Below are positions 7,689 through 16,372 of a stretch of DNA of 64,000 bases, in pieces. The notes under the pieces were generated by a model. That model searched no databases. It had not been told where the DNA came from and saw only the letters and a program-made list of their open reading frames with translations. The stretch covers positions 1 through 64,000 of the forward strand of contig JAFRQR010000029.1 of assembly GCA_017428545.1 (NCBI GenBank). Reading direction: 5' to 3'. The position numbers and the translations under genes are program-made. The stretch's first letter is position 1. Every line of letters starts with the position of its first letter. Origin of the DNA: Clostridiales bacterium. GTDB taxonomy: Bacteria; Bacillota; Clostridia; Saccharofermentanales; Saccharofermentanaceae.

Positions 7689-9296
7689 ATGCCAATGATG
7701 CAAAGACCTGCCGTTTCTTGTGTTGAGGGCGGCAAGTGCTGGGAAAACAAGTATCAGACTTTTGACTTAAAGGTATATGTTCCGGACAATGATCTGGACG
7801 GACAGACAAATAACTACGGATTCCGTGCACCGCTGCTTCTCGTATTCGAAGAAGAAAAACAATCCATGGAAAGTGCCGTGAACTTCGCGAAAAGCACCGG
7901 TCTTTCGAAGATCGCATCCTCCGTGGATTCCAGTGTGCTTTTTATACATCCGACTTCCGAAAAGGGCTGGGAAGGCGCCGATGAGAGTCTTTATGCCGAG
8001 CTGATCTCGGAAGTGAAGATGATCCCGGTCTATAAGGACGGCATCGTCGAGAATTTTAATTTCTTCACGCAGAAATTCGAAGGCTTTTTCCCGAGAGGCG
8101 CGATCTTCCGCGCGGACATCTACAGCTACGGAAAGTCGGCCGATTATGTTGCCAAATATCTTCTAAAGACATTACAGGGACAGTACCTCTGGGGCCCGGG
8201 CGAGATCACTCCGGCGATGTGCTCCATGGAAAACTTAAGCGTCGTTCCAAACGTGCAGCGGAAGGACATCGCGATCTTAAGTGTCGGAAACAGTTCTGAA
8301 GTGAACAGTGCTTTTGAAGGATGCGAAAACATCCTGATAAAAGAAAAAGCGGAATATGAAAAGGACTACTATTCCTTCGTCAAGAAGTTCAAGATGTGGT
8401 GCGGTAAGATCGAGTTCGAACCGGATTTCCCCGCACTGGGCATGACCGAAGACGTCGGATCTGTTCTGGTAAAAACCTCTCCGGACAACGAGTTTGTCCC
8501 AGGAAAACCGAAGGAGCATAAGGTCGGCTATTTTGCCTATTACAACAACGGTCTTTTCGATAACGGGCCGGTACCGCTGGTATTCGGCTGCCACGGCGGC
8601 GGAGATTCTTCCATGTACCTGACCTTTGTCGCCGGCTGGTGGGAGATCGCGAAGAAGTATAACTTCCTTTTCGTGTCGGTCGAGAATCACCAGTTCGTCA
8701 CCGCGACGGAAGTGGTCGAGGTGATCGAAGGGCTGAAGAAGAGGTATAACATTGACGAGAGAAGGATCTACGCGACGGGCTTTTCGATGGGATCCGGAAA
8801 GACATGGGATCTTTATCAGGAATATCCGGAAGTGTTCGCGGGCATCATGCCGGCAAGCGCGCTTTTCCCGGTATATACCACATTCTTCGGAAAGCCGGTG
8901 GACAAAGAAAAACTCAATATGACCGTTCCCGTTCCGGTATTTTATTCGGGCGGAGAAAAATCGCATCTGCCGGAGCTGCCGTTTCAGGCGGACTCTTCGC
9001 TCGAGCGCGTCAAGTATGTCGCGAAAGTGCAGAAATTGAAAAAGAAATTCGACGATGTTTCTTTTGAAGAGAAAGAGAATTGGGAAGATCCGATCTGGGC
9101 GGTCCCGGGAGACCGTATCGAAAAGGTCCGTGACGAGTCCCGGGATGCGGTACTGACCATCCACTACTATGACAGCGAAGACGGCGTCTGCCGCACTGCT
9201 TTTGCCAGCGTCGACAACCAGATCCACGAGTGCCGACAGCACAGTGTCGAAACGGCCTGGAAGTTTATTTCTAAGTTTAAAAAAGATATCACATAA
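7689..9296 (+). CDS. Alpha/beta hydrolase (esterase, PHB-depolymerase/LpqC-like)
   Basis: A 535-residue protein whose C-terminal half (about 295-535) is an alpha/beta hydrolase: P-L-V-F-G-C-H-G-G-G forms the oxyanion region, R-R-I-Y-A-T-G-F-S-M-G-S-G gives the nucleophile elbow with Ser366, and H513/H518 near the C-terminus are candidates for the catalytic His. This resembles esterases of the PHB depolymerase/feruloyl esterase group. The N-terminal 280 residues are a separate domain I do not recognise. No signal peptide is present, so it should be cytoplasmic. The RBS GGGAGG sits about 10 nt upstream. It is followed after 25 bp by a phosphoribosyltransferase gene. The substrate is unknown. 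Confidence 0.7.
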   Translation: MPMMQRPAVSCVEGGKCWENKYQTFDLKVYVPDNDLDGQTNNYGFRAPLLLVFEEEKQSMESAVNFAKSTGLSKIASSVDSSVLFIHPTSEKGWEGADESLYAELISEVKMIPVYKDGIVENFNFFTQKFEGFFPRGAIFRADIYSYGKSADYVAKYLLKTLQGQYLWGPGEITPAMCSMENLSVVPNVQRKDIAILSVGNSSEVNSAFEGCENILIKEKAEYEKDYYSFVKKFKMWCGKIEFEPDFPALGMTEDVGSVLVKTSPDNEFVPGKPKEHKVGYFAYYNNGLFDNGPVPLVFGCHGGGDSSMYLTFVAGWWEIAKKYNFLFVSVENHQFVTATEVVEVIEGLKKRYNIDERRIYATGFSMGSGKTWDLYQEYPEVFAGIMPASALFPVYTTFFGKPVDKEKLNMTVPVPVFYSGGEKSHLPELPFQADSSLERVKYVAKVQKLKKKFDDVSFEEKENWEDPIWAVPGDRIEKVRDESRDAVLTIHYYDSEDGVCRTAFASVDNQIHECRQHSVETAWKFISKFKKDIT

Positions 9297-9321
9297 GACG
9301 TCCGAAAGGGAGGAATCAACT

Positions 9322-9885
9322 ATGAAATACACAATGACGATCGCAGGACTCCAAAGAGACCTTCCGCTCTGCCCCATCGCAGACGATCTTTATATCGCCG
9401 CGTTTATCTGCTTCGGCGATGCCGAGATCTCGACTGCTTGCGCGACGGAACTTCTCAAACTCGTGCCGCGCGAGGATTACGATTACATCTTCACGGCAGA
9501 AGCAAAAGGTATCCCGCTGGCCCACGAGATGGCCAGACAGAGCCACGCGAAAAAATATTTCGTCGCCAGAAAAGGACCGAAGAATTATATGCCGGATCCT
9601 ATCTCCGTGGAGGACGAATCCATCACGACCCGCGGCAAGCAGAAACTGTTCCTCGGCAAAGACGATGCCGACATGATCCGCGGTAAACGCATCCTGATCG
9701 TGGATGATGTTATTTCCACGGGCGGATCGCTTCTTGCGATGGAAGAGATGGTCAAGCTGTGCGGCGGTACCGTAACCGGCCGCGTTTGCGTCCTCGCCGA
9801 GGGCGATGCCGCAAAGAGAGATGACATCAAGTTCCTCGGAACCATTCCGCTCTTTAACGGAAAAGGAGAACCTCTCGGAGAGTAA
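9322..9885 (+). CDS. Phosphoribosyltransferase family protein (purine PRTase-like)
   Basis: The 187-residue cytoplasmic protein has a type I PRTase fold. Its PRPP-binding loop reads ILIVDDVISTGGSLLAM with Asp128 and Asp129, and E-A-K-G-I-P-L-A earlier in the chain resembles the adenine PRTase pattern. The length is close to Apt (170-180), but the N-terminus (LPLCPIADDLYIAAFICFGD) differs from standard Apt, so I do not assign the symbol. It probably attaches a purine or related base to PRPP. It lies 25 bp after the hydrolase gene, likely in the same transcript, and is followed by a GC-rich hairpin before the next gene. Confidence 0.8.
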   Translation: MKYTMTIAGLQRDLPLCPIADDLYIAAFICFGDAEISTACATELLKLVPREDYDYIFTAEAKGIPLAHEMARQSHAKKYFVARKGPKNYMPDPISVEDESITTRGKQKLFLGKDDADMIRGKRILIVDDVISTGGSLLAMEEMVKLCGGTVTGRVCVLAEGDAAKRDDIKFLGTIPLFNGKGEPLGE

Positions 9886-9891
9886 TAACCG

Positions 9892-9911
9892 CCCGAAAAG
9901 CACTTTTCGGG
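9892..9911 (+). terminator. GC-rich hairpin, terminator- or processing-like
   Basis: CCCGAAAA, loop GCAC, then TTTTCGGG: a perfect 8-bp stem 7 nt after the phosphoribosyltransferase stop. No T-run follows on plus, so it may be a processing or partial termination site rather than a full terminator. Its sequence CCCGAAAAGCACTTT recurs in the intergenic hairpin at 14719-14733. Confidence 0.5.
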
Positions 9912-9970
9912 AAGCCTCGGCGCGCAAGGTAGACTTTACCGTGCCGCTTGTGTGGAAGGAGTGTGACAGT

Positions 9971-11422
9971 ATGTCGATCCTTGCAAGTTTTATGGTCCCT
10001 CATCCGCCCCTGATCGTCCCGGCCGTGGGACGCGGCGGAGAAAAGCAGGTGGAAAAGACGATAAGGTCATACGAGAAAGTGGCCGAAGAGATCGCCGCGC
10101 TTTCTCCGGAGACGATCGTGATCACGAGCCCGCACTCGGTCATCTATTCCGATTATTTTCATATCTCTCCCGGCAAACATGCGAAAGGTTCATTCGCAGG
10201 TTTCCGCGCGCCGGAAGTGAAGTTTTCCGAGGACTATGACGAAGACCTGGTCGACAAGATCTCCGAGATCGCATATCACGAAGACTTTCCGTGCGGCACC
10301 CTAGGCGAAGAGGAAAAGGACCTCGACCACGGTACGATGGTGCCGCTATGGTTCATAAGAAATAAATACAAAGGCGGGAAGATCGTTCGCATCGGTCTTT
10401 CCGGACTTCCGCTTACGGATCACTACAAACTCGGAACGATCATCTCCCGCGCGGTAAATGCGCTCGACAGAAGAGTCGTCATCGTTGCCAGCGGGGATCT
10501 TTCGCATAAACTTCAGGACTACGGACCATATGGGTTTTCACCGGAAGGACCGAAGTATGACGAGCGCATCATGGACGTGATGGGCCGCGCTTCATTCGGC
10601 GAACTTTTCGATTTTGACGAAGCATTCTGCGATAAGGCCGCTGAGTGCGGTCACCGTTCTTTCGTCATCATGGCAGGCGCCTGGGATGGTAAAAGAGTCC
10701 GCGCAACGGCATTCAGCCACGAGGATGTCACCGGTGTCGGGTACGGCATCTGCTCGTTCTATCCAGAGACAGAAGGAAAAGATAATGCCGGGGCAACCGG
10801 TGAAAAAGATGGTGGGGAAAATGCTGCAGGGATCGATCCGGAAAGAAAGTTTTTGGCGATCCGTTTGAAGCAGAAAGAAAAAGAGATCGAAGAGCAGATC
10901 AATTCTTCAGATGCATATGTGCGCCTGGCAAGAAAAACGATCGAGACTTATATCCGTACAGGCGAGAAGATCCGTCCGGCGGACCTGGATCTTCCCGAGG
11001 AGATGACAGGAAGAAGGGCAGGTGCTTTTGTATCGATACATAAGCAGGGGATGCTTCGAGGCTGTATCGGCACGATCGGCCCGACGATGAAAAATCTCGC
11101 GATGGAGATCGTGACCAACGCGATCAGCGCAAGTACCCGTGACCCGCGTTTTGACCCCATTAAAGAGAGCGAGCTTCCGTGGCTCGAGATCAATGTCGAT
11201 GTGCTCGGAGAGCCCGAAGATATCGATTCCATGGACCAGCTTGATGTCAAAAGATACGGCGTCATCGTGTCGACCCGCGACGGACGAAGAGGACTTCTGC
11301 TTCCGGATCTTGACGGCGTGGATACGCCCGAAGAGCAGGTCGCGATCGCGATGAGAAAAGGCGGCATCCAAAGCCATGAGAAGTATTTTCTGAAACGATT
11401 CGAAGTCGTAAGACATGTGTGA
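9971..11422 (+). CDS. AmmeMemoRadiSam system proteins B and A fused (MEMO1-AMMECR1)
   Basis: A 483-residue cytoplasmic fusion. Residues 1 to about 255 are MEMO/LigB-like: MVPHPPLIVPAVGRGGE at the start, ITSPHS near 50, VASGDLSHK at about 178 and C-G-H-R-S-F-V later. Residues about 305-480 are an AMMECR1 domain with RAGAFVSIHKQGMLRGCIGT. A low-complexity linker rich in Gly, Glu and Asp joins them. The start at 9971 follows GGAAGGAG at 9954-9961; an upstream in-frame start has no RBS. The AmmeMemoRadiSam set (AmrB, AmrA, AmrS) is widely conserved with no established biochemical role. The radical SAM partner follows directly. Confidence 0.88.
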   Translation: MSILASFMVPHPPLIVPAVGRGGEKQVEKTIRSYEKVAEEIAALSPETIVITSPHSVIYSDYFHISPGKHAKGSFAGFRAPEVKFSEDYDEDLVDKISEIAYHEDFPCGTLGEEEKDLDHGTMVPLWFIRNKYKGGKIVRIGLSGLPLTDHYKLGTIISRAVNALDRRVVIVASGDLSHKLQDYGPYGFSPEGPKYDERIMDVMGRASFGELFDFDEAFCDKAAECGHRSFVIMAGAWDGKRVRATAFSHEDVTGVGYGICSFYPETEGKDNAGATGEKDGGENAAGIDPERKFLAIRLKQKEKEIEEQINSSDAYVRLARKTIETYIRTGEKIRPADLDLPEEMTGRRAGAFVSIHKQGMLRGCIGTIGPTMKNLAMEIVTNAISASTRDPRFDPIKESELPWLEINVDVLGEPEDIDSMDQLDVKRYGVIVSTRDGRRGLLLPDLDGVDTPEEQVAIAMRKGGIQSHEKYFLKRFEVVRHV

Positions 11423-11438
11423 TTTCCCGGAGGCGGAT

Positions 11439-12299
11439 ATGGCGAGATGTCACGTATGTTTCCGGCATTGCGAACTCAAAGAAGGCCAGATCGGTTTTTG
11501 CGGAGGAAGGATCGGTCTTTCGGATAAAGTCGTCGCGTCCAACTATGGGAAAATAACATCCCTCGCGCTCGATCCCATCGAGAAAAAACCGCTCAACCAT
11601 TTCTTCCCGGGGAAGAAGATATTGTCTGTCGGATCCTACGGCTGCAACTTAAGATGCCCGTTCTGCCAGAACAGTGAGATCTCCTGGGGAGAGGAGGCTT
11701 TACGGTTTTCGGAAACTGCCGGTACGGTCACACCGGAGATCCTTGTCCGGATCGCGGAGAAGTACAGACCGGAAGGAAATATCGGCATCGCTTTTACGTA
11801 TAACGAACCGCTGATCGGATATGAATTCGTAAGAGACACCGGTAAGCTTTCCCGGGAGAGGGGACTTAAGAATGTCCTGGTGACGAACGGCACCGCCGAG
11901 CTTTCCGTCCTTAATGAGATCGGGCCTTATATCGATGCCATGAATATCGACCTCAAGGGATTTACGGCCCGCTACTATAACGAGTTTCTCGGCGGCAGTT
12001 TTGAGATGACGAAAAGATTCATCGAAGAGGCCGTGAAGATCTGCCATGTGGAACTTACGACCCTGATCATCCCCGGTGAAAACGACTCGCCTCTCGAGAT
12101 GCGGGAACTTTCTTCCTGGGTGTCGGAGTTGAAAGGCGCAGATGGCTCGGTCATCGGCCCGGACATCCCGCTTCATATCTCACGGTTCTTCCCGAGATTT
12201 CACTTGACCGACCGCAATGCGACCTCCGTAAAAGACGTCTACGCCCTCGCCGAAGTCGCACGCGAAAAACTTCAATTTGTCTATACGGGAAATTGCTGA
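11439..12299 (+). CDS. amrS: AmmeMemoRadiSam system radical SAM enzyme
   Basis: The 286-residue enzyme binds a [4Fe-4S] cluster and SAM through the CxxxCxxC motif GCNLRCPFCQN (Cys69, Cys73, Cys76). An N-terminal Cys set (ARCHVCFRHC, then G-x-C-G) is typical of AmrS and PflA-activase-like relatives. Further SAM-domain features are FTYNEPLIGYEF and VTNGT. The C-terminal H-I-S-R-F-F-P motif is characteristic of this group. The start at 11439 follows GGAGG at 11429-11433; the in-frame ATG at 11415 overlaps the previous gene and has no RBS. It is co-transcribed with the MEMO-AMMECR1 fusion, whose product is the presumed partner. The substrate is unknown. Confidence 0.9.
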   Translation: MARCHVCFRHCELKEGQIGFCGGRIGLSDKVVASNYGKITSLALDPIEKKPLNHFFPGKKILSVGSYGCNLRCPFCQNSEISWGEEALRFSETAGTVTPEILVRIAEKYRPEGNIGIAFTYNEPLIGYEFVRDTGKLSRERGLKNVLVTNGTAELSVLNEIGPYIDAMNIDLKGFTARYYNEFLGGSFEMTKRFIEEAVKICHVELTTLIIPGENDSPLEMRELSSWVSELKGADGSVIGPDIPLHISRFFPRFHLTDRNATSVKDVYALAEVAREKLQFVYTGNC

Positions 12300-12314
12300 A
12301 GAAGCTATCTGCAA

Positions 12315-12393
12315 AGAGAAAAGAAAAAACTTTCGAAGTGCCTCCGCAGGGCGAAGCCCGAGGACCCGCACGAGAAAGTTTATTTCTTTTCTC
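12315..12393. terminator. Inverted repeat between convergent genes, probable bidirectional terminator
   Basis: Arms GAGAAAAGAAA (from 12315) and TTTCTTTTCTC (to 12393), with inner AACTTTCG and CGAGAAAGTT and a central GGGC-GAA-GCCC hairpin. It separates amrS from the convergent MFS gene, and its right arm overlaps the last codons (R-E-K-K) of the MFS gene. Confidence 0.5.
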
Positions 12394-13660
12394 GCGCCGG
12401 CAGCTTCAGCATCGCATAGAATCCGATCACCACACCAATTGCGCACACGGCCGTTCCCGTGATCAGCATCGGACGGATACCGAGGTGATCGAGGATGACA
12501 CCGCTGATGAGATTTGAAAAAACGCCGCCGATCGTGATGGCACTCGTGACGAAAGCCTGTCCTTTGACCTGATCGTGATCGGCCATCGTCTTACTGACAT
12601 AGTAAGCCGCCGCCGGGATAAATACCGCGTAAGCGAAGAGCTGGCAGGACTGGCTTAAGTACATATGGCCCATGTTTGTGGCGAAGATGAGGATCATGAT
12701 CTTCACAAGAAAAGCGACACCCGAGATCAGCAGAAGTTTCTTCGAAGAGAGCTTTTTGAGGATCAGGCCGATCATGGCCATGACCGGAAGTTCAAGGATC
12801 GCCTGAAGGAAATTGGCATAGCCGAGTTCTTTTTCCGCACCGCCGAGATTTCGGATGATCTGGATCATGAAATCGTTGATCATATTGTGCGCGAAGAAGA
12901 AGCAGATCACGCCGACAAGAAAGAGCGAGAACGCGGGATATGCCTTGATGAATGCGGGGAAAGAACTGTTCGGTGCTTCTTTTCCGGAATCTTCGGAACT
13001 GTTTCCGTCCGACGGCGAAGTAGTGCCCTCGTCAGCGGATGCGCCTTTGCCGGCAGATCCTTCCATTTTCTTTTCTGATGGTTTTTTGAAAGTAAAGATC
13101 AATATGGCCGAAAGCACCATAACCACGATGTTGATATAAAGGAGGATCCGGATCCCGTTTTCTTCGATGAGGCCGCCGATAAAAGCGGATGTCACGGCAA
13201 AACTTGCGGATCCCAGACCTCGCGCGATTCCGTAAACGATCGGCGCACCTGCTTTCTGGTACTCAAAACAAAGTGCCGTCATGACCGGCTGATAGGCAAA
13301 CTGGATCATATAGATCAGAGCAAAGATCGGGAAGATCAGAAGTTTGTTGTTCTCGGAAAAGAGAAGGATGACAGATCCTGCCAGGATCACCAGGACGGAA
13401 AAAAGGATGAAACGCCGGTTTGTAAGCGCCCCCTGTTTATCGATGATGCCCGCGATCACAGGCTGGGCGATGGCGGAAACGATATTGGCAAGAGCAAGAA
13501 GTACGCCGACTTCCGTGTTTGAAAAGCCATTTCCCAGAAGGAAAACGGCGGCGCACGCATGGATCGTACAGAACGCGGAAAAGTAGGTCGCGTTGATCAG
13601 GGTATAACGGATCGTCCAAAGGAGAGAGCCGCTTTTGCCGGAAGGCGTATTGTTTTCCAT
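12380..13660 (-). CDS. MFS transporter
   Basis: A 426-residue major facilitator with 12 hydrophobic segments and a hydrophilic Ser/Gly/Glu-rich central loop (about 205-235) joining the two six-helix halves. N-V-G-V-L-L-A-L-A-N and D-K-Q-G-A-L-T-N-R-R between helices 2 and 3 resemble the oligosaccharide/nucleoside proton symporter (LacY/NupG) branch, which points to sugar or nucleoside uptake; the substrate is not determinable. A TATAAT at 13694-13699 on this strand puts transcription start about 6 nt from the in-frame ATG at 13681, so the ATG at 13660, with GGGG upstream, is the better start. It is monocistronic and convergent with amrS. Confidence 0.8.
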   Translation of the reverse strand: MENNTPSGKSGSLLWTIRYTLINATYFSAFCTIHACAAVFLLGNGFSNTEVGVLLALANIVSAIAQPVIAGIIDKQGALTNRRFILFSVLVILAGSVILLFSENNKLLIFPIFALIYMIQFAYQPVMTALCFEYQKAGAPIVYGIARGLGSASFAVTSAFIGGLIEENGIRILLYINIVVMVLSAILIFTFKKPSEKKMEGSAGKGASADEGTTSPSDGNSSEDSGKEAPNSSFPAFIKAYPAFSLFLVGVICFFFAHNMINDFMIQIIRNLGGAEKELGYANFLQAILELPVMAMIGLILKKLSSKKLLLISGVAFLVKIMILIFATNMGHMYLSQSCQLFAYAVFIPAAAYYVSKTMADHDQVKGQAFVTSAITIGGVFSNLISGVILDHLGIRPMLITGTAVCAIGVVIGFYAMLKLPAREKK

Positions 13661-13693
13661 AAGGTCCCCATCTGCTTTCATCTTTATGGAATG

Positions 13694-13699
13694 ATTATA
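13694..13699 (-). promoter_or_regulatory. -10 element for the MFS gene
   Basis: TATAAT on minus, 34 nt before the chosen ATG at 13660. No good -35 is visible. It decides between the two candidate starts of the MFS gene. Confidence 0.5.
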
Positions 13700-13832
13700 T
13701 CATGTGGAAATGGGGAACACGAACGAGGAGGACTATGTGGCAAAACATCAAAAATACCTGAAAAATCGGGCGTTTTGTCCGTTTTGCCTAACCACAGGGC
13801 GAAAGGTATACGATTTTTCGTCTGAAATGGGA

Positions 13833-13862
13833 ATGACATGCGGCGCCTTTAGGTCTTATACT
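13833..13862 (+). promoter_or_regulatory. Promoter of the amino-acid ABC importer
   Basis: ATGACA (-35), 18 bp, TATACT (-10). The predicted transcript begins near 13869. The leader contains a small hairpin, GGCAC-GAAA-GTGCC at 13883-13896 with a GNRA-type loop, directly upstream of the AGGAGG at 13903-13908, where it could tune translation or stability. Confidence 0.6.
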
Positions 13863-13913
13863 TATAGTGTTAAAAGAGGGATGGCACGAAAGTGCCACTT
13901 TTAGGAGGATAGT

Positions 13914-14684
13914 ATGAAAAAAGTAATTGCAAAGATTATTTCCCTGGGTCTTGTTCTCGGTATGGCCGGCGCAATGGCTGCCTGCACATCCAAGAAAGGC
14001 ACAACAGTAAAGAGCGGTACACTGACCATGGCAACCAATGCCTATTTCCCGCCGTATGAGTACTATGAAGGTACGGATATCGTAGGTATCGATGCCGAGA
14101 TCGCTGCAGCGATCGCCGAGAAGCTCGATCTGAAACTGGAGATCGTAGATGTAGAGTTTGACTCCATCATCGCAGGTGTCCAGAGCAATAAGTACGATAT
14201 CGGAATGGCCGGCATGACAGTTACTGACGAGCGTAAGAAGGCAGTTAACTTCTCTTCCACATATGCAACCGGTATCCAGGCAGTCATCGTTCCGGAAGGC
14301 TCCGAGATCACAGACGTAGATACACTGCTCGGCGGTGACTACAAAGTCGGTGTTCAGCAGGGTACGACCGGTGACATCTATATGACCGATGATGTCGGAG
14401 AAGACAGAGTCGTCCGTTTCTCCAAGGGTAATGACGCAGTTCTGGCGCTTTCCACAGGTAAGGTAGATGCGGTCGTTATCGATAACGAGCCGGCAAAGTC
14501 TTTCGTGGCTGCAAATGCAGGTCTTGTTATCCTGCCGACAGCTTATGTCGAAGAGGAATATGCAATGTGCATCAACAAAGACAACAAAGACCTTCTTGAG
14601 AAGATCAACAAGGCTCTTGAAGAACTGACCGCTGACGGAACGATCGATAAGATCATCGAGAAATACATCCCGAGCAACGGCTGA
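13914..14684 (+). CDS. Amino-acid ABC transporter substrate-binding lipoprotein
   Basis: The 256-residue family 3 solute-binding protein captures polar amino acids outside the cell. The signal peptide ends in a lipobox, AMAAC with Cys24. N-A-Y-F-P-P-Y-E, VGIDAEIAAAIAEKL, IAGVQSNKYDIGMAGMT and D-E-R-K-K-A-V-N-F-S are the classical motifs of the glutamine/cystine/arginine-binding family. The RBS is AGGAGG. A hairpin and a terminator lie between this gene and its permease, the usual way to make excess binding protein. The exact ligand cannot be read from sequence. Confidence 0.93.
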   Translation: MKKVIAKIISLGLVLGMAGAMAACTSKKGTTVKSGTLTMATNAYFPPYEYYEGTDIVGIDAEIAAAIAEKLDLKLEIVDVEFDSIIAGVQSNKYDIGMAGMTVTDERKKAVNFSSTYATGIQAVIVPEGSEITDVDTLLGGDYKVGVQQGTTGDIYMTDDVGEDRVVRFSKGNDAVLALSTGKVDAVVIDNEPAKSFVAANAGLVILPTAYVEEEYAMCINKDNKDLLEKINKALEELTADGTIDKIIEKYIPSNG

Positions 14685-14706
14685 TCACTTCTGGTCAAAA
14701 ACTTCG

Positions 14707-14728
14707 GCTTTTCGGTTTCCCGAAAAGC
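14707..14728 (+). terminator. Stabilising or attenuating hairpin after the binding-protein gene
   Basis: GCTTTTCGG, loop TTTC, CCGAAAAGC: a 9-bp stem with no T-run. It likely protects the upstream mRNA from 3' decay, which would raise binding-protein yield over the downstream permease and ATPase. Confidence 0.5.
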
Positions 14729-14750
14729 ACTTTACGAAAAAAGAATAGGC

Positions 14751-14791
14751 AAAGACGGGAATATGACTTTATTTCCGTCTTTGTTTCTTTT
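14751..14791 (+). terminator. Intrinsic terminator within the importer operon
   Basis: AAAGACGGGAAT and ATTTCCGTCTTT pair (12 bp with one G-U), followed by GTTTCTTTT. It gives partial or complete termination between the binding protein and the permease. Confidence 0.7.
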
Positions 14792-14837
14792 ACAATAGAG
14801 CCTGCGGACACTAAGGTTCATGGAGGGTGGAACCACT

Positions 14838-15605
14838 ATGTACAACTTCATTCTGGCAAACAGGGTGGCATTAGATCTGAATTCCTGGTTTGCTAAAATC
14901 AAAGACGAGTTCTACATCAACTTTATCGCGGAAGACCGGTATATGTATCTGGTCAAAGGTCTTTGGATGACCTTGCGGATCACATTCTTTGCCGTACTTC
15001 TCGGTATCGCTCTGGGTGTTATTGCGGCGATCGTCCGCAGTACCCATGACAAGACGATCAAAGAAATGCGACCGGGTCTTGCAAAAGGACTTCTGATCTT
15101 TTTCAATGCGATCGTAAAGCTCTATCTGACGGTCATCCGAGGAACCCCGGTCGTCGTTCAGCTCATGATCATGTACTACATCATCTTCGCATCATCGACG
15201 AATGCGATGCTGGTCGCGGTCCTGGCCTTCGGTATCAACTCGGGTGCCTATGTGGCCGAGATCATCCGTTCCGGTATCATGAGCATCGACAACGGTCAGT
15301 TTGAAGCGGGCCGTTCCCTCGGTTTCAACTATATCCAGACCATGTACTATATCGTTATCCCGCAGGCTCTGAAGAATGTTCTTCCCGCCCTTGCCAACGA
15401 ATTCATCGTGCTGATCAAGGAGACTTCCGTTTCCGGTTACGTCGGCATCATGGACCTGACCCGTGGCGGTGACGTCATCCGAAGCCGTACGTTCGTGGCA
15501 TTTATGCCGCTTTTCGCTGTTGCCGCTATCTACCTGATCATCGTCGTCATCTTCAGTAAACTGGTAACGGTCATGGAGAGGAGGCTGAGAAACAGTGAGC
15601 GCTGA
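14838..15605 (+). CDS. Amino-acid ABC transporter permease (HisMQ family)
   Basis: A 255-residue inner-membrane protein with about five hydrophobic segments. M-T-L-R-I-T-F near the N-terminus and the EAA loop [12 protein letters not shown], followed by [11 protein letters not shown], are signatures of polar amino-acid permeases; the R-G-T-P-V-V-V-Q-L segment is also typical. The ATG at 14838 is preferred because GGAGG at 14822-14826 precedes it, while the in-frame ATG at 14820 has no RBS. Its end overlaps the ATPase gene by 11 bp, so the two are co-translated. Confidence 0.92.
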   Translation: MYNFILANRVALDLNSWFAKIKDEFYINFIAEDRYMYLVKGLWMTLRITFFAVLLGIALGVIAAIVRSTHDKTIKEMRPGLAKGLLIFFNAIVKLYLTVIRGTPVVVQLMIMYYIIFASSTNAMLVAVLAFGINSGAYVAEIIRSGIMSIDNGQFEAGRSLGFNYIQTMYYIVIPQALKNVLPALANEFIVLIKETSVSGYVGIMDLTRGGDVIRSRTFVAFMPLFAVAAIYLIIVVIFSKLVTVMERRLRNSER

Positions 15606-16356
15606 TAAGAATAATGAAGTCATCATTTCCGTAAATGAACTGTCCAAGCACTTTAAGAATAAAACCGGTAAGATCTATGCTCTCGACGGCATCACCACCG
15701 ATATCAGAAGAGGCGAAGTGCTTGTTATCATCGGACCTTCCGGCTCCGGTAAATCCACCTTCTTAAGATCGCTCAATCTTCTTGAACGCCCGACCGAAGG
15801 TACGATCACGTTTGAGGGTGTGGACATCACTTCTCCGGAAAGTGACATCAACAAACTTCGTCAGAAGATGGGTATGGTATTCCAGCACTTCAATCTTTTC
15901 CCGCATCTGACGATCCTCGATAACATGACATTGGCGCCGAGAAAACTTCTGAAGATGTCGAAAGAAGACGCCGAGGCAAAAGCACTTGAACTTCTTGAAA
16001 GAGTAGGTCTTCTGGATCGTGCCGATGCCTATCCGAGCCAGCTTTCCGGCGGACAGAAGCAGCGTATCGCGATCGTCCGTGCCCTTTGCATGTCTCCGGA
16101 TGTTCTTCTCTTTGACGAACCGACATCAGCGCTCGACCCGGAAATGGTCGGTGAAGTTCTCGATGTTATGAAAGCACTTGCCAAGTCCGGTATGACCATG
16201 GCAGTCGTTACTCACGAGATGGGATTTGCCAAAGAAGTCGGCTCCCGCGTGATCTTCATGGATGAAGGAAAGATCATCGAAGAAGGTACGCCTTCAGAGA
16301 TCTTCGATAATCCGCAAAATGAGAGACTTCAGTCTTTCCTGGCGAAAGTTCTCTGA
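15595..16356 (+). CDS. Amino-acid ABC transporter ATP-binding protein (GlnQ-like)
   Basis: The 253-residue cytoplasmic ATPase powers the importer. Walker A is GPSGSGKS with Lys53, the Q-loop is [12 protein letters not shown], the signature is LSGGQKQR at about 150-157 and Walker B is [13 protein letters not shown]. The [10 protein letters not shown] string is diagnostic of the polar amino-acid uptake branch. The start is a GTG overlapping the permease gene. It is the last gene of the importer operon and is followed by an unusual terminator with a nested conserved hairpin (16373-16461). Confidence 0.95.
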   Translation: MSADKNNEVIISVNELSKHFKNKTGKIYALDGITTDIRRGEVLVIIGPSGSGKSTFLRSLNLLERPTEGTITFEGVDITSPESDINKLRQKMGMVFQHFNLFPHLTILDNMTLAPRKLLKMSKEDAEAKALELLERVGLLDRADAYPSQLSGGQKQRIAIVRALCMSPDVLLFDEPTSALDPEMVGEVLDVMKALAKSGMTMAVVTHEMGFAKEVGSRVIFMDEGKIIEEGTPSEIFDNPQNERLQSFLAKVL

Positions 16357-16372
16357 TCACAAACCGATTAAT

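Noticed and set aside
13737..13904. 55-codon GTG ORF with GAGGAGG upstream and a C-P-F-C motif
   Set aside because: The RBS is good, but the ORF runs through the promoter (13833-13862) and leader hairpin of the importer operon, and its composition is not coding-like. A real gene is possible but not supported.
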